From Clostridiaceae bacterium (lineage in GTDB: Bacteria; Bacillota; Clostridia; Oscillospirales; Acutalibacteraceae), in NCBI GenBank assembly GCA_016288315.1, contig JAEEYU010000021.1, positions 1-53,196 on the forward strand: a DNA stretch of 53,196 nucleotides. The letters are read 5' to 3'. Below, piece after piece: positions 34,824 to 43,827 of this stretch (its first letter is position 1; each line of letters starts with the position of its first letter). A program made the position numbers and the translations under genes. The notes below the pieces were generated by a model. The model was not told where the DNA came from and made no database searches. It saw nothing but the letters and a program-made list of their open reading frames with translations.

Positions 34824-36145
34824 TTTTTATCTTTGTTCCTTTCCCTTATAAGTATTCTCGTCGGTGTGCCTTCAAGACCGAAAACGGCCCTTATCTGATT
34901 GTCGAGATAGCGCTGGTAGCTGTAATGGAAGAGCTCCGCATTATTGACGAAATAAACAAATGTGGGCGGTCTTGTTGACGCCTGCGTGACATAATAAATC
35001 TTGAGACGTTTGCCCTTGTCTGTCGGGGGCTGAACTCTTGCGGCGGCATCAGCGAGCACCTCGTTCAATTTGCCGGTCGTTATGCGCATGGCGTTCTGGG
35101 TATCCACAAATTTTATAAGCTCGTAAAGTCTGTCGAGGCGTATTTTTTCTTTTGCCGAAATAAATATAATCGGGGCGTAGGACATAAATGAAAAATCTTT
35201 CATAAGCTTTTTACGGTAGCTGTCCATGGTTTTGCCGTCTTTTTCAACAATATCCCATTTATTGACCGCTATTATGCAGCCCTTGCCCATTTCGTGGGCT
35301 ATGCCCGCTACTTTGGAATCCTGCTCGGTAAAGCCCTCGGTTGCGTCAATCATAATGACGCAGACGTGTGCTCTTTCAACCGCCATACGGGCGCGGATGA
35401 CGGAGTATTTTTCTATCTGGTCATAGACCCTGCTTTTGCGCCTTAAGCCGGCCGTGTCGATAAACATAAACTTGCCGAACTCATTTTCGACATAGGAGTC
35501 GGTGGCATCTCTTGTTGTGCCGGCTATGGAGGAGACAATCATTCTCTCTTCACCGAGCACGGCGTTTACGAGGGATGATTTGCCGACGTTGGGCTTGCCT
35601 ATGACGGCAACTTTGATGTATTCATCCTCCTCGCCGTCATCGTCGGAGTCGGGAAGATATTTGCAGACCTCGTCGAGCAGGTCGCCCGTGCCGAGACCGT
35701 GAACGGATGAAACGGCAACGGGATCGCCCAGACCGAGATTGTAAAACTCATAAAAATCGGCGGGCAGGTCGCCTACGGTGTCACACTTGTTGACGCAGAG
35801 GACTATGGGCTTGCCGCTTTTCTGAAGCATGGCGGCAACATCCATATCGGTGGCGACAACTCCCGAGCGTAAATCGGTAACGAGGATGATGACCTCTGCG
35901 CTGTCGATTGCAAGCTCCGCCTGACGGCGCATTTGCGACAGGATAATGTCATCTGAATAGGGCTCGATGCCGCCTGTGTCAACGAGCATAAACTTTTTGC
36001 CGCACCACTCACACTCGCCGTAAATTCTGTCGCGCGTGACGCCCGGGGTGTCATCGACTATTGCGGTGCGCACGCCTGTCAGTTTGTTGAAAAGCGTGGA
36101 TTTACCGACGTTTGGGCGGCCTACTATTGCTACTACATTGTTCAT
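34820..36145 (-). CDS. der: Ribosome-assembly GTPase Der (EngA)
   Basis: A 441-residue double GTPase from the ATG at 36145 (GGAAGGAG upstream; the frame extends to 36211 over the DUF512 gene end). First G domain GRPNVGKST at 9-17, with DTPGVT and NKCD; second G domain GKPNVGKSS with DTAGLRRKS and NKWD; then the KH-like C-terminal domain. It acts in maturation of the 50S subunit. Twenty-five bases separate it from the DUF512 gene. Confidence 0.96.
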   Translation of the reverse strand: MNNVVAIVGRPNVGKSTLFNKLTGVRTAIVDDTPGVTRDRIYGECEWCGKKFMLVDTGGIEPYSDDIILSQMRRQAELAIDSAEVIILVTDLRSGVVATDMDVAAMLQKSGKPIVLCVNKCDTVGDLPADFYEFYNLGLGDPVAVSSVHGLGTGDLLDEVCKYLPDSDDDGEEDEYIKVAVIGKPNVGKSSLVNAVLGEERMIVSSIAGTTRDATDSYVENEFGKFMFIDTAGLRRKSRVYDQIEKYSVIRARMAVERAHVCVIMIDATEGFTEQDSKVAGIAHEMGKGCIIAVNKWDIVEKDGKTMDSYRKKLMKDFSFMSYAPIIFISAKEKIRLDRLYELIKFVDTQNAMRITTGKLNEVLADAAARVQPPTDKGKRLKIYYVTQASTRPPTFVYFVNNAELFHYSYQRYLDNQIRAVFGLEGTPTRILIRERNKDKK

Positions 36146-36170
36146 TGTGTTCTCCTTCCGCTGCCGGAAA

Positions 36171-37478
36171 TCAGTCTTCAATGAGTTCCGACAGAAGCAC
36201 CGCTCCGTCATTGGGGACCGGAGACACTTTGACTCCGAGCGCCTGCTGAAGCTGTGATAAAGTCATATCGTCAAGAAATCTGTCATCTTCTTTTCTCAGG
36301 GAGACCTCGGGGATGATGATTTTCTGCCCGAGGGAAACGTCTTTGAGTGTGTCGAAATAATCCTTGCCGCTGAGAAGACCCGCAACCGTAACAGTGGGAC
36401 CGAAAAGTCTGTTGCGGACCTCGCAGACATCAATTTGCAGATTTTCAAATTTATTCTGCGCCGCTTTTGCAAGTTCGCAGACGAGGGGATAAGCGGCGAC
36501 ACCCGTTGCCCAGGTGATTTTTCTTTTTTGAGAAACGGCCGGGGAAGGTGCGCTTTCGAGCGCCTGCATAAACTCGCTTTTAAGGAGCGACCATAGACCT
36601 ACTCCGTTTTCAAGCTGGGGGTAGTCGCCGTAATAATTCTCGCCTGGAATCGGGCGCTGCGCCTGGATGAAAAACTCATCGGCGGCGTAGGCGACGGGGT
36701 AACCGCCGTTTTCGGTCAGAGTGCGGTTGAATTCATCTATTGTGTCGATAACTCTGCCCGCTTCTTCGGGAGTGAATAAGCGGAGATTTGCAAGCCCCTG
36801 CCTGTGGCAGGTTATGCCGACCGGCACTGCCGCTATGCTCTGCACGGCAGGGATGAGTTTTGCAAGTTCGCTCAGACTGTAATCAAGCTCGGCTCCGTCG
36901 TTTATGCCTGGGCAGAGAACGAGCTGGGTGTTGAGGGTTATGCCTGCATCCGCAAGCTTTCTGATGAATCTCAGGGATGTGCCCGCATTTGGGTTTTTCA
37001 TCATTTCAACGCGGAGTTCCGGATTCATAGTGTGAACGGATATATTAATGGGGCTTATATGCATGGTGATGATTCTGTCAATTTCATCCTCGCTCATATT
37101 TGTAAGCGTGATGTAATTGCCGAAAAGGAAAGAAAGGCGGGAGTCGTCGTCTTTGAAATACAGACTGTCGCGCAGACCCTCAGGGAGCTGATCGACAAAG
37201 CAGAAAACGCATTTGTTTTTGCAGGCGTGCTGACTGTCCATAAGATAGGTTCTGAATTCAAGACCTATGTCATCCGCCTCGTCTTTTCTGATTTTTATTT
37301 TTTTGACCTTGCCGTCTTTTTCAACTTCAAGAACGAGCTTTGATTCATTGAGATAAAAACGGTAATCAAGCACATCGGAAATTGTGTGACCGTTGATGCT
37401 CAGCAGAGTGTCGCCGCCGCAGATATGCTTTTTTTGCGCAACGCTGCCCGGAGTTACGGACTCAATTCTGACTGCCAA
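36171..37478 (-). CDS. DUF512 / PDZ-domain radical SAM protein
   Basis: A 435-residue protein with an N-terminal PDZ-like domain (1-60: VAQKKHICGGDTLLSINGH), the cysteine motif CKNKCVFC (Cys86, Cys90, Cys93) followed by FVDQLPEGLR, and a C-terminal DUF512 domain. The family is very often found beside der in Clostridia; its reaction is unknown. The start is TTG at 37478 with GGGGAGGTG six bases upstream; the nearby GTG is followed by a stop. It heads the 14-gene block ending at clpE. Confidence 0.88.
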   Translation of the reverse strand: MAVRIESVTPGSVAQKKHICGGDTLLSINGHTISDVLDYRFYLNESKLVLEVEKDGKVKKIKIRKDEADDIGLEFRTYLMDSQHACKNKCVFCFVDQLPEGLRDSLYFKDDDSRLSFLFGNYITLTNMSEDEIDRIITMHISPINISVHTMNPELRVEMMKNPNAGTSLRFIRKLADAGITLNTQLVLCPGINDGAELDYSLSELAKLIPAVQSIAAVPVGITCHRQGLANLRLFTPEEAGRVIDTIDEFNRTLTENGGYPVAYAADEFFIQAQRPIPGENYYGDYPQLENGVGLWSLLKSEFMQALESAPSPAVSQKRKITWATGVAAYPLVCELAKAAQNKFENLQIDVCEVRNRLFGPTVTVAGLLSGKDYFDTLKDVSLGQKIIIPEVSLRKEDDRFLDDMTLSQLQQALGVKVSPVPNDGAVLLSELIED

Positions 37479-37529
37479 CGCTCACACCTCCCCGCAAAAG
37501 TTATAAAAACCCATATTAAAGCATTATAG

Positions 37530-37559
37530 AATATATCACAAAATGAAATGAAATGTAAA
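37530..37559 (-). promoter_or_regulatory. Probable promoter of the DUF512-to-clpE block
   Basis: Minus strand TTTACA (37554-37559), 18 bases, TATATT (37530-37535) preceded by TGA. It lies in a 165-base AT-rich gap and is the only clear promoter candidate before a run of 14 close-packed genes. Confidence 0.6.
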
Positions 37560-37612
37560 TACTTTTTATAAATAAAATATTAATAGATTATAAATAATTG
37601 CAGATGAAAAAA

Positions 37613-37632
37613 CCGCAGCCGTGCGGCTGCGG
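37613..37632 (-). terminator. Terminator of the GH5/HAD operon
   Basis: Perfect 8-base stem CCGCAGCC/GGCTGCGG with a 4-base loop, then six T on the minus strand. Confidence 0.88.
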
Positions 37633-37644
37633 ATGGCTGATTTG

Positions 37645-38235
37645 TTATTCTTTATACATTTCACTGTAACTGAATTCGGTTAAGCTGCCGCCCTTTTCAA
37701 CGTGAAAACAGCGTCTGCCGAGAGAGAAAATGTATTTGTCGTGTGCGAGGGAATCGGAATAGACATCGACGACCTCGGCATCGGGGAACTGCTCTTTAAA
37801 GCGCCTGACTTTTTCATCACAGCGGCAGTTTCTGCCGGTAATCTCACCTGTTTTTCTGTTGTGTTTTGTGCAGATGAGGCAGTCAAATTCAAGGCGTTTT
37901 GCGATTTCTTCAAGCAGGAAGTCGGGGCTTGCGCTTATTACGACCGAAAACCTTTTGCGATTTTCTTTTCTGCAGCGGTCGAAGACCTTTTTTTCGTATC
38001 TGTTCCAGAACTTTACCGCCGCCTTTTCAAGCGGAATTGAGCGGATGAAGCCGAAGGCGTATTTTTTCATTTTCGCAACGTTTTTTTCGATAAGACCGAA
38101 GCGGATTATTCCGTAAGCGGCGTATGGCGCGAAAACAATTATGTAGGGATAGTGGACAAAGCTCCACAGACAAAACAGCGAGCCGGTGTCAAAGGGCACC
38201 ATTGTTTTGTCAAAATCATAAATATCAAGTTCCAT
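37645..38235 (-). CDS. HAD-superfamily IB phosphatase
   Basis: A 196-residue haloacid-dehalogenase-fold hydrolase. The nucleophile motif is DFDKT (Asp7, acid/base Asp9), motif II VISASPD, and the late acidic motif VYSDSLAHD. The cap contains a hydrophobic stretch (FCLWSFVHYPYIIVFAPYA) that could touch the membrane. HAD-IB relatives dephosphorylate serine, phosphatidylglycerophosphate or sugars; the substrate is unknown. It starts nine bases after the GH5 gene (GAGGAG upstream), so it may handle a product of that enzyme's pathway. Confidence 0.82.
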   Translation of the reverse strand: MELDIYDFDKTMVPFDTGSLFCLWSFVHYPYIIVFAPYAAYGIIRFGLIEKNVAKMKKYAFGFIRSIPLEKAAVKFWNRYEKKVFDRCRKENRKRFSVVISASPDFLLEEIAKRLEFDCLICTKHNRKTGEITGRNCRCDEKVRRFKEQFPDAEVVDVYSDSLAHDKYIFSLGRRCFHVEKGGSLTEFSYSEMYKE

Positions 38236-38244
38236 TAAAGCTCC

Positions 38245-39735
38245 TCAGAAAGAAATTACCACCTTGTGTTTGCCGGTGCCGGTTCTGACTTTGAGAATTC
38301 CGCCTTCGCCGCCTTCCGCCTGAACGAACTCATACTCGCCGTCGGTGTCAATGCGGGCGGGGTTTTTATGAACGAAAACCTCGGTGGGCTCTTTAAACTC
38401 GTAGCCCTGGGTGTATTTTAGAATGAATGTTCCGCTTTCGCGGTCGGTTCTGTAGCTGTCAATTGTGCCGGTGACCGCAACGGGAGCGGTGCGCACCAGA
38501 CTCTCCATAATAACGGTGTCGAACATTTCGCTTGTATAAGCCCAGTAGGTCTGACCCCACTGGTTCTCGTCGAATTTGTCGAGCAGGAAGTTTATGTGGT
38601 TTAACCAGGTTTTATCTTCATTGCCGCCGCTGCCGCCCCATTCGCCGACAAAGACTGGAACGTTCAGGCGTTTTTGTGTGCGCCTGTGCTCGTCAAAGAT
38701 GGCGCCCGTGCGAGAGTTGCTGGCGTATTTGTAATCGGGAGTGTCAACCATTAAATCATAGCCGTGAGGCGCAAAACAGAGCTGGCTCTCGCGCCTGCCG
38801 TTAACGGTGACGGCGGGAGTTGAGCAGGGTATGGAAAGGTTGGAATAATAGCAGTTTTCCATAATAATTATGCCTTTGTCGGTTACCTCGCGGATTGCGG
38901 ACGCCGCCCTGTTAAGAAATGGTGAATAGTAATTCTCATCAAAATCCTTTATGATTTTTCCGCCGCCGCGGGTGACTATCTGACTGAAAAACTCTGGATC
39001 TTCAAACTGGTCGAGCACCTTGTGGCGAGTTTCGCCCTTAAGGGCGTTTTTGATGAGCTGAACTCTGTGAACGCGGCGGTCAAACATACCAGAGAGAACA
39101 ACGCTGCCTATGAGCTTGCGGAAGACCTTGCCGCCGGGTGTGCCGGGGAAGGGCTCGTTCATAATATCAAAGCCGAAAAGGGATGAATAGTCCTTGAACT
39201 CCTCTGCAAGATATTTCCACATATTGCAGTAGTGCTCCTGAATCGGTTTGCCGCAGATTATATCGTTTGCCCAGAAATGGTCAAAGCATCTGTGAATCGC
39301 CCTGCCCCAGAAATAGCCCTCTGCCCAGACGAATTTTGTCGGCCTGAATTTGTAGCCGTCGGTCATACACGCCCACATCGGAGCGCCGTCGCCCGCATCT
39401 GCGGGACCGCCGTATAAATCCTGGTGCATATCGAGGAAGAAATAGATGCCGTGTTTTTCGCACAGGTCCGCCACCTTTTTGACCTTTGCGATATACTCCT
39501 CATCATATTTGCCGGGCTGAGGTTCAACGCCGTCCCAGGTGAGGCCGAGACGCACAAGGTTGAAACCGCATTTTTTGAGCTTTACAATAAGGTCTTCGTC
39601 AAAATCGAGGTTGTAAACCTTTGCCGTTTTTTCGGCGTTGGCAACACCCTTGTCGCACAGGTTTATGCCGTTGAATATTCTCTGCCTGCCGGATTCGTCA
39701 ACAAAGCGTTCGCCTTTTGTGAAAATGCGTTCCAT
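38245..39735 (-). CDS. Glycoside hydrolase family 5, endoglycoceramidase-like, without signal peptide
   Basis: A 496-residue protein from the ATG at 39735, chosen for AAAGGAG eight bases upstream; a longer frame to 39828 covers the promoter. Family GH5 blocks: GFNLVRLGLTWDGVEPQPG (57-75), LDMHQDLYGG (101-110), the acid/base FDIMNEP (Glu194) and nucleophile VGEWGG (Glu364). DMHQDLYG and the length fit the endoglycoceramidase/glucosylceramidase branch, which cleaves glycolipid head groups. With no signal peptide or membrane segment it should work in the cytoplasm on an imported glycoside. It is first in an operon with the HAD phosphatase. Confidence 0.85.
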   Translation of the reverse strand: MERIFTKGERFVDESGRQRIFNGINLCDKGVANAEKTAKVYNLDFDEDLIVKLKKCGFNLVRLGLTWDGVEPQPGKYDEEYIAKVKKVADLCEKHGIYFFLDMHQDLYGGPADAGDGAPMWACMTDGYKFRPTKFVWAEGYFWGRAIHRCFDHFWANDIICGKPIQEHYCNMWKYLAEEFKDYSSLFGFDIMNEPFPGTPGGKVFRKLIGSVVLSGMFDRRVHRVQLIKNALKGETRHKVLDQFEDPEFFSQIVTRGGGKIIKDFDENYYSPFLNRAASAIREVTDKGIIIMENCYYSNLSIPCSTPAVTVNGRRESQLCFAPHGYDLMVDTPDYKYASNSRTGAIFDEHRRTQKRLNVPVFVGEWGGSGGNEDKTWLNHINFLLDKFDENQWGQTYWAYTSEMFDTVIMESLVRTAPVAVTGTIDSYRTDRESGTFILKYTQGYEFKEPTEVFVHKNPARIDTDGEYEFVQAEGGEGGILKVRTGTGKHKVVISF

Positions 39736-39770
39736 AGTGCGTTCTCCTTTTTGTAAATGGAATATAGAAT

Positions 39771-39799
39771 ATTTTATCATTTTTCGCTTGTATTTGCAA
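39771..39799 (-). promoter_or_regulatory. Promoter of the GH5/HAD operon
   Basis: Minus strand TTGCAA (39794-39799), 17 bases, TAAAAT (39771-39776) preceded by TGA. Confidence 0.7.
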
Positions 39800-39809
39800 C
39801 ATATAATGA

Positions 39810-39839
39810 TTGACGGTAAATAATTCATTATGATATATT
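39810..39839 (+). promoter_or_regulatory. Promoter of the divergent glycosidase operon
   Basis: TTGACG (39810-39815), 18 bases, TATATT (39834-39839) preceded by TGA. Its -35 box is 10 bases from the -35 of the opposite operon, so one regulator could control both. Confidence 0.6.
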
Positions 39840-39858
39840 AAAATCAGAGGTGTTTGAT

Positions 39859-42084
39859 TTGAAATTCAGCATTGACGGTTTCGTGATAAAAGCGGCGGCT
39901 CCCGAGGAGAAAAAAGCGGCTTTTCTGTTTGCGGATGAGCTTGAAGCGAGAGCGGGAAAGCGCCCTGCAATAACAGACACAGGCGACTCGTTTTCGTTTG
40001 CTTTCAGCTGCCGTGAAATGAAGAGCAGGGACTGTTTCTCAGTCTGCGAAGAAGACGGTAAAATCACTGTTTTTGCCCAGGGAATCCGCGGGTTTATCTA
40101 CGGATTTGCCGCATTTCTGAAAAATTGCATTTTTGAGGGCGGAGAGTTTGAAACGGAGTGCAGTATTTCGGGTGATTACTCTCCCTGTAAAGAGATACGC
40201 GGACATCAGCTCGGTTACAGAACGACACCGAACACCTACGATGCGTGGAGCTACGAGGACTACCGCAGATACTATATTGACATTATGCTTATGGGGTGCA
40301 ACACGGTTGAGCACATCCCGTATGAAAACGGAAAATCACGAAGAAACGCGCTTATGAAATATGACGAGGAGGAATTCCTTGCAGAAGCGTGCCGTATGGC
40401 TGACGAGCTTGACCTTGACGTGTCGCTGTGGTATCCGAATGCCGACGGCGAAACGGACGAAACGGCGGCGCAAACGAGAAAAAAGCTTGTTGAAAAGCTG
40501 CCGAGGGTAAATGTGATTTTTCCGCCCGGAGGAGACCCCGGAGACCTGCCTGCAAGGGATTTTCTGAAAAGGTGCAAAGCAATAAGCAAGTCCGTTAAAT
40601 CGGTCAGCAAGGATATAAAGATTTTCCCCTCCGCCCAGGCACCGCACGGCATTGAGGGCTGGGGCGACGAGTTTGTAAAATGCCTTGAGGATGACAGCGA
40701 GGGCATTGACGGAATCATCATGGGGCCGAACCATGCCTTCCCGCTTGATGTGCTGAGAAAAAAAGTTCCCGGGCATCTGCCGATAAGATTCTACCCGGAC
40801 ATTACGCACAATCTGCGGTGCGAATACCCTGTTCATTTTGACAGGGATGACTGGCACTATGCGCTTTGCGCGGGCTTAAGCAGGGAATGCACAAATCCGA
40901 GACCGTTGGAGTATGCTTATCTTCACTCGCAGACGAAGGATTTTGTGTGCGGAAGCGTCAGCTATTCGGAAGGAATAACCGATGATGTCAACAAATTCGT
41001 ATGGAGCAGTCTTGATTATGACGACAATCAGAGTATCAAAGGCATTTTGCAGGACTATGCAAGACTGTTTTTTGCAGGCGTTCCTTCGTATATCATTGCC
41101 GAAGCAATTCTGAAACTTGAAGAAAACTGGTATGGTGACCCGGCGGAAAATGAGGGTATTGACAAAACTCTCGGAATATTCCGTTCGCTTTCGGAAAAAT
41201 ATATATTTTTAAATAAAAACTGGCGCTTCAATCAGCTGTTTTTCAGGGCGCTGTGCGATTGGCTGATAAGGCACAGGAGAATTTTTGAAAACTCTCTTAT
41301 TGAGAAGGCGAAATCACTTGTAAATCAAGGTAATTTGCAGGAGGCAAAAGCGGTTCTGCAGACAGATTATGACTGGGAATACAAGGCAGCAAGAAAAGAA
41401 ATTGACGCTCTGGCGGCTCTGCTCTTTGATGAAATCGGACTGCAGCTTGACGTTGAAAACTACCACGCGGACAGCTGGGAGCGGGGCGCTGTGCTTGAGA
41501 CAATAGACCTGCCCGTCACCGACAGGGCGTGGCTGCTGGGCAGATTTGAATATGCAGAAAGATCTGACAGCGAAAAAAAAGACGGGTTTATAAAAAGAGT
41601 ATTCAACCGCAACCGTGTTGAGAGCGATGAGTTTTATTATTCCGTTGCCGAGGACGGGCTTGCGGGGACGGGCGAACCGCAGGAGGGCGAGGTTTACATA
41701 AACGTTCAGGCGGACAGACCTGATGTAAACAACGGGCAGATGCCCTGCTGTATGTTCAAGGTGTTTGACAACTACTCATTTTATCTGACGGCAGAGGGTT
41801 TTTCGCCCGGCAGGGATTACCGGCTTATTGTGACATTTGCGGACAGAAACTATGACGGCGCAGGTATTTTTAAAATAACCGCAAACGGAAAAACCGTTTA
41901 TGAGGGCGGATTGCCCGGCGGCGAAAAGAACGCGGTTTATGATGAGGAAATGCTGTGCAGGGGCTTTATGTCAAGAGAGTATCCCCTACCTGCGGATGTG
42001 TTTGAGGACGGACGGCTCCGGCTTGTTATGCAGGAGGAAAAAATCGGCGTTATGATAAGCGAGCTCAGAATAATCAAGCTGTGA
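39859..42084 (+). CDS. Glycoside hydrolase-like protein (GH67/GH20-type N-terminal domain plus barrel)
   Basis: A 741-residue protein. The TTG at 39859 is chosen as start because AGAGGTG lies six bases upstream; the GTG at 39850 is part of that ribosome site. Residues 1-95 form the alpha/beta domain that precedes the barrel in alpha-glucuronidases and hexosaminidases (FLFADELEARAGKRP, GIRGFIYGFAAFL). A barrel follows with EIRGHQLGYR, LWYPNAD, FPPGGDPGD, GPNHAFP and FYPDITHN, and a C-terminal beta domain (about 610-741). There is no signal peptide. The exact family and substrate are not clear; a uronic-acid or N-acetyl-sugar glycoside is plausible. It is followed at once by a secreted glycosidase. 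Confidence 0.65.
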   Translation: MKFSIDGFVIKAAAPEEKKAAFLFADELEARAGKRPAITDTGDSFSFAFSCREMKSRDCFSVCEEDGKITVFAQGIRGFIYGFAAFLKNCIFEGGEFETECSISGDYSPCKEIRGHQLGYRTTPNTYDAWSYEDYRRYYIDIMLMGCNTVEHIPYENGKSRRNALMKYDEEEFLAEACRMADELDLDVSLWYPNADGETDETAAQTRKKLVEKLPRVNVIFPPGGDPGDLPARDFLKRCKAISKSVKSVSKDIKIFPSAQAPHGIEGWGDEFVKCLEDDSEGIDGIIMGPNHAFPLDVLRKKVPGHLPIRFYPDITHNLRCEYPVHFDRDDWHYALCAGLSRECTNPRPLEYAYLHSQTKDFVCGSVSYSEGITDDVNKFVWSSLDYDDNQSIKGILQDYARLFFAGVPSYIIAEAILKLEENWYGDPAENEGIDKTLGIFRSLSEKYIFLNKNWRFNQLFFRALCDWLIRHRRIFENSLIEKAKSLVNQGNLQEAKAVLQTDYDWEYKAARKEIDALAALLFDEIGLQLDVENYHADSWERGAVLETIDLPVTDRAWLLGRFEYAERSDSEKKDGFIKRVFNRNRVESDEFYYSVAEDGLAGTGEPQEGEVYINVQADRPDVNNGQMPCCMFKVFDNYSFYLTAEGFSPGRDYRLIVTFADRNYDGAGIFKITANGKTVYEGGLPGGEKNAVYDEEMLCRGFMSREYPLPADVFEDGRLRLVMQEEKIGVMISELRIIKL

Positions 42085-42097
42085 GGTGCTTTTTTAT

Positions 42098-43768
42098 ATG
42101 AATAAAATAATTGCGTTTTTTCTTGCGGTTTTTGCGTTTTTCGGGAGTGTTTTTAATGAAATATCATTAAAGATAAACGACATATTCAACAATTACACAT
42201 TTGAAATAGACGCATCGCAAAAGAGTGAAGCGCTGCCGAATGTTTCATCCAACCTTACGGTGTGGAGCATTGAGGGCAACCCGTTTTTGAACCCGCAGAT
42301 ATCGGATGAATACAACATTTTTGAATTTGTCGAATATGTTGAGCTTATGCAGTGCACGGGAGGCAGCAGACAGAGGGATTTATTCAAAGACCCTGCCGAC
42401 GCTTCCGTTACCGACGACTACGATTTTTCAAGACTGATAAACAACTGCAGGGGCATTATTGAGCTGGGTGCAAAACCGTATCTCAAGCTCGGAAGCGTGC
42501 CGCTTAAATATACCGAAAACTCAAATACGGATGCGATGTTCGGCACTAATATTTACCCGCCCGATGACTATGATGTTTATTACAACTATATTGCCGCCTG
42601 CGCCCGCGCGCTTGTTGAGGAGTTCGGCAGAGAGGAACTGCTGACGTGGCGGTTTGCCGTAATGACGGAGTTTGAAAACTCAGACTGGTTCATGGCAAAA
42701 AACGGCGACCCGAAGGAAACTTGTGAAGCGTATTGCAGGCTTTACGACTACACGGTTCAGGCGCTTATTGACGAGATAGGCGAAGACGTATTTGTCGGCG
42801 CTCACGCAATGGCGGTTACCGAAGGGCTCTGGGATGAAAGGGATTTTATCAAGCACTGCGCCCAGGGAACGAATTACAAAACCGGCAAAAAGGGCTCGCA
42901 CATTGACATGCTGACGGCATCGTTCTATGACCTGAAGCCGGGCGAATACACCAAGGGCTTAACACCGGCACAGACAATAGAACACTTGCGGAAAGCGGCT
43001 GAGGAATACGGGCTGAATAATCTTGTTTACGGCTTTGACGAGGGCAGAATTCTCAGCGGAACGCCGGGAAAGGATTCCGACGCCCTCAATGCAAGAATCA
43101 CGGGCTACACCTATCAGGCGGCCTATGATGCGAGAATGGCAAAAATTATGTTTGACAACGGCATTTCATATTTTTCCGCCTGGCAGTATATGACAGACGG
43201 AATGTCAACGGGAATACCGACCGTCAGCTATTATGTCGCAGAGCTTGCCTCGCACTTCAAAAATGCAAAGGCGGTTGCTTCAAAGAAGGTCGGAAAAGGG
43301 CTGCAGCCCGGCACGGAGGTTGAAATATCCGCGGCGTTTGATGAAGAGAACGGCGTGTTGAGGGTTATGGCATATAATTTTAAAAACGATATAAATTACA
43401 GCAAAACCGCAGACCTGAATTTCAGAATAAACGCCCCGCAGTTTGACGGCAGGGAGGTCAGGGTAACGGCTTATGTTATTGACGACGACTGCAATTTCTT
43501 TGACGAGTGGGTAAAGGACAGAGAGGTTTACGGAATCACCGATGACTGCTCCGCCTGGTCGCCGGACGACCCGATACTCGGCAGCACCGCAACGCTGACG
43601 GACCAGCGTGCGAGAGACATATATTTTAATGAGCTGCACGAAAAATACGAGGAGTGCGCAAAACTTGAGCCGGTTGAAACGACTGCAAAGGTTGAAAACG
43701 GAAAACTGAATCTTGACATAACACTCAACCCGAATGCTGTTGTGTTCTATGAAATCACTCCCGTCTGA
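42098..43768 (+). CDS. Secreted or membrane-tethered clan GH-A (GH39-like) glycosidase
   Basis: A 556-residue protein from the ATG at 42098, with GAGGTG overlapping the stop of the upstream gene. Residues 1-22 are a hydrophobic signal/anchor (IIAFFLAVFAFFGSVF). A (beta/alpha)8 barrel follows: LGAKPYLKLGSVP, the likely acid/base FAVMTEFEN, VFVGAHAM, the possible nucleophile region YGFDEGRIL and SAWQYMTDG, as in GH39 xylosidases and iduronidases. A C-terminal beta domain covers about 400-556. Substrate unknown. It probably acts outside the cell, with the cytoplasmic partner upstream finishing degradation; that division of labour is inference. Confidence 0.68.
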   Translation: MNKIIAFFLAVFAFFGSVFNEISLKINDIFNNYTFEIDASQKSEALPNVSSNLTVWSIEGNPFLNPQISDEYNIFEFVEYVELMQCTGGSRQRDLFKDPADASVTDDYDFSRLINNCRGIIELGAKPYLKLGSVPLKYTENSNTDAMFGTNIYPPDDYDVYYNYIAACARALVEEFGREELLTWRFAVMTEFENSDWFMAKNGDPKETCEAYCRLYDYTVQALIDEIGEDVFVGAHAMAVTEGLWDERDFIKHCAQGTNYKTGKKGSHIDMLTASFYDLKPGEYTKGLTPAQTIEHLRKAAEEYGLNNLVYGFDEGRILSGTPGKDSDALNARITGYTYQAAYDARMAKIMFDNGISYFSAWQYMTDGMSTGIPTVSYYVAELASHFKNAKAVASKKVGKGLQPGTEVEISAAFDEENGVLRVMAYNFKNDINYSKTADLNFRINAPQFDGREVRVTAYVIDDDCNFFDEWVKDREVYGITDDCSAWSPDDPILGSTATLTDQRARDIYFNELHEKYEECAKLEPVETTAKVENGKLNLDITLNPNAVVFYEITPV

Positions 43769-43827
43769 TTAACATAATCATTTTCATATTTATTCAATAT
43801 TAACTCACCCGAAAAGGAGGTAATCTT

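Noticed and set aside
36146-36211. Longer starts for der (36211), ruvA (34405), ecfA1 (31867) and the GH5 gene (39828)
   Set aside because: Each extension overlaps a neighbouring gene or promoter, does not match the family N-terminus, and a better ribosome site precedes the internal ATG.
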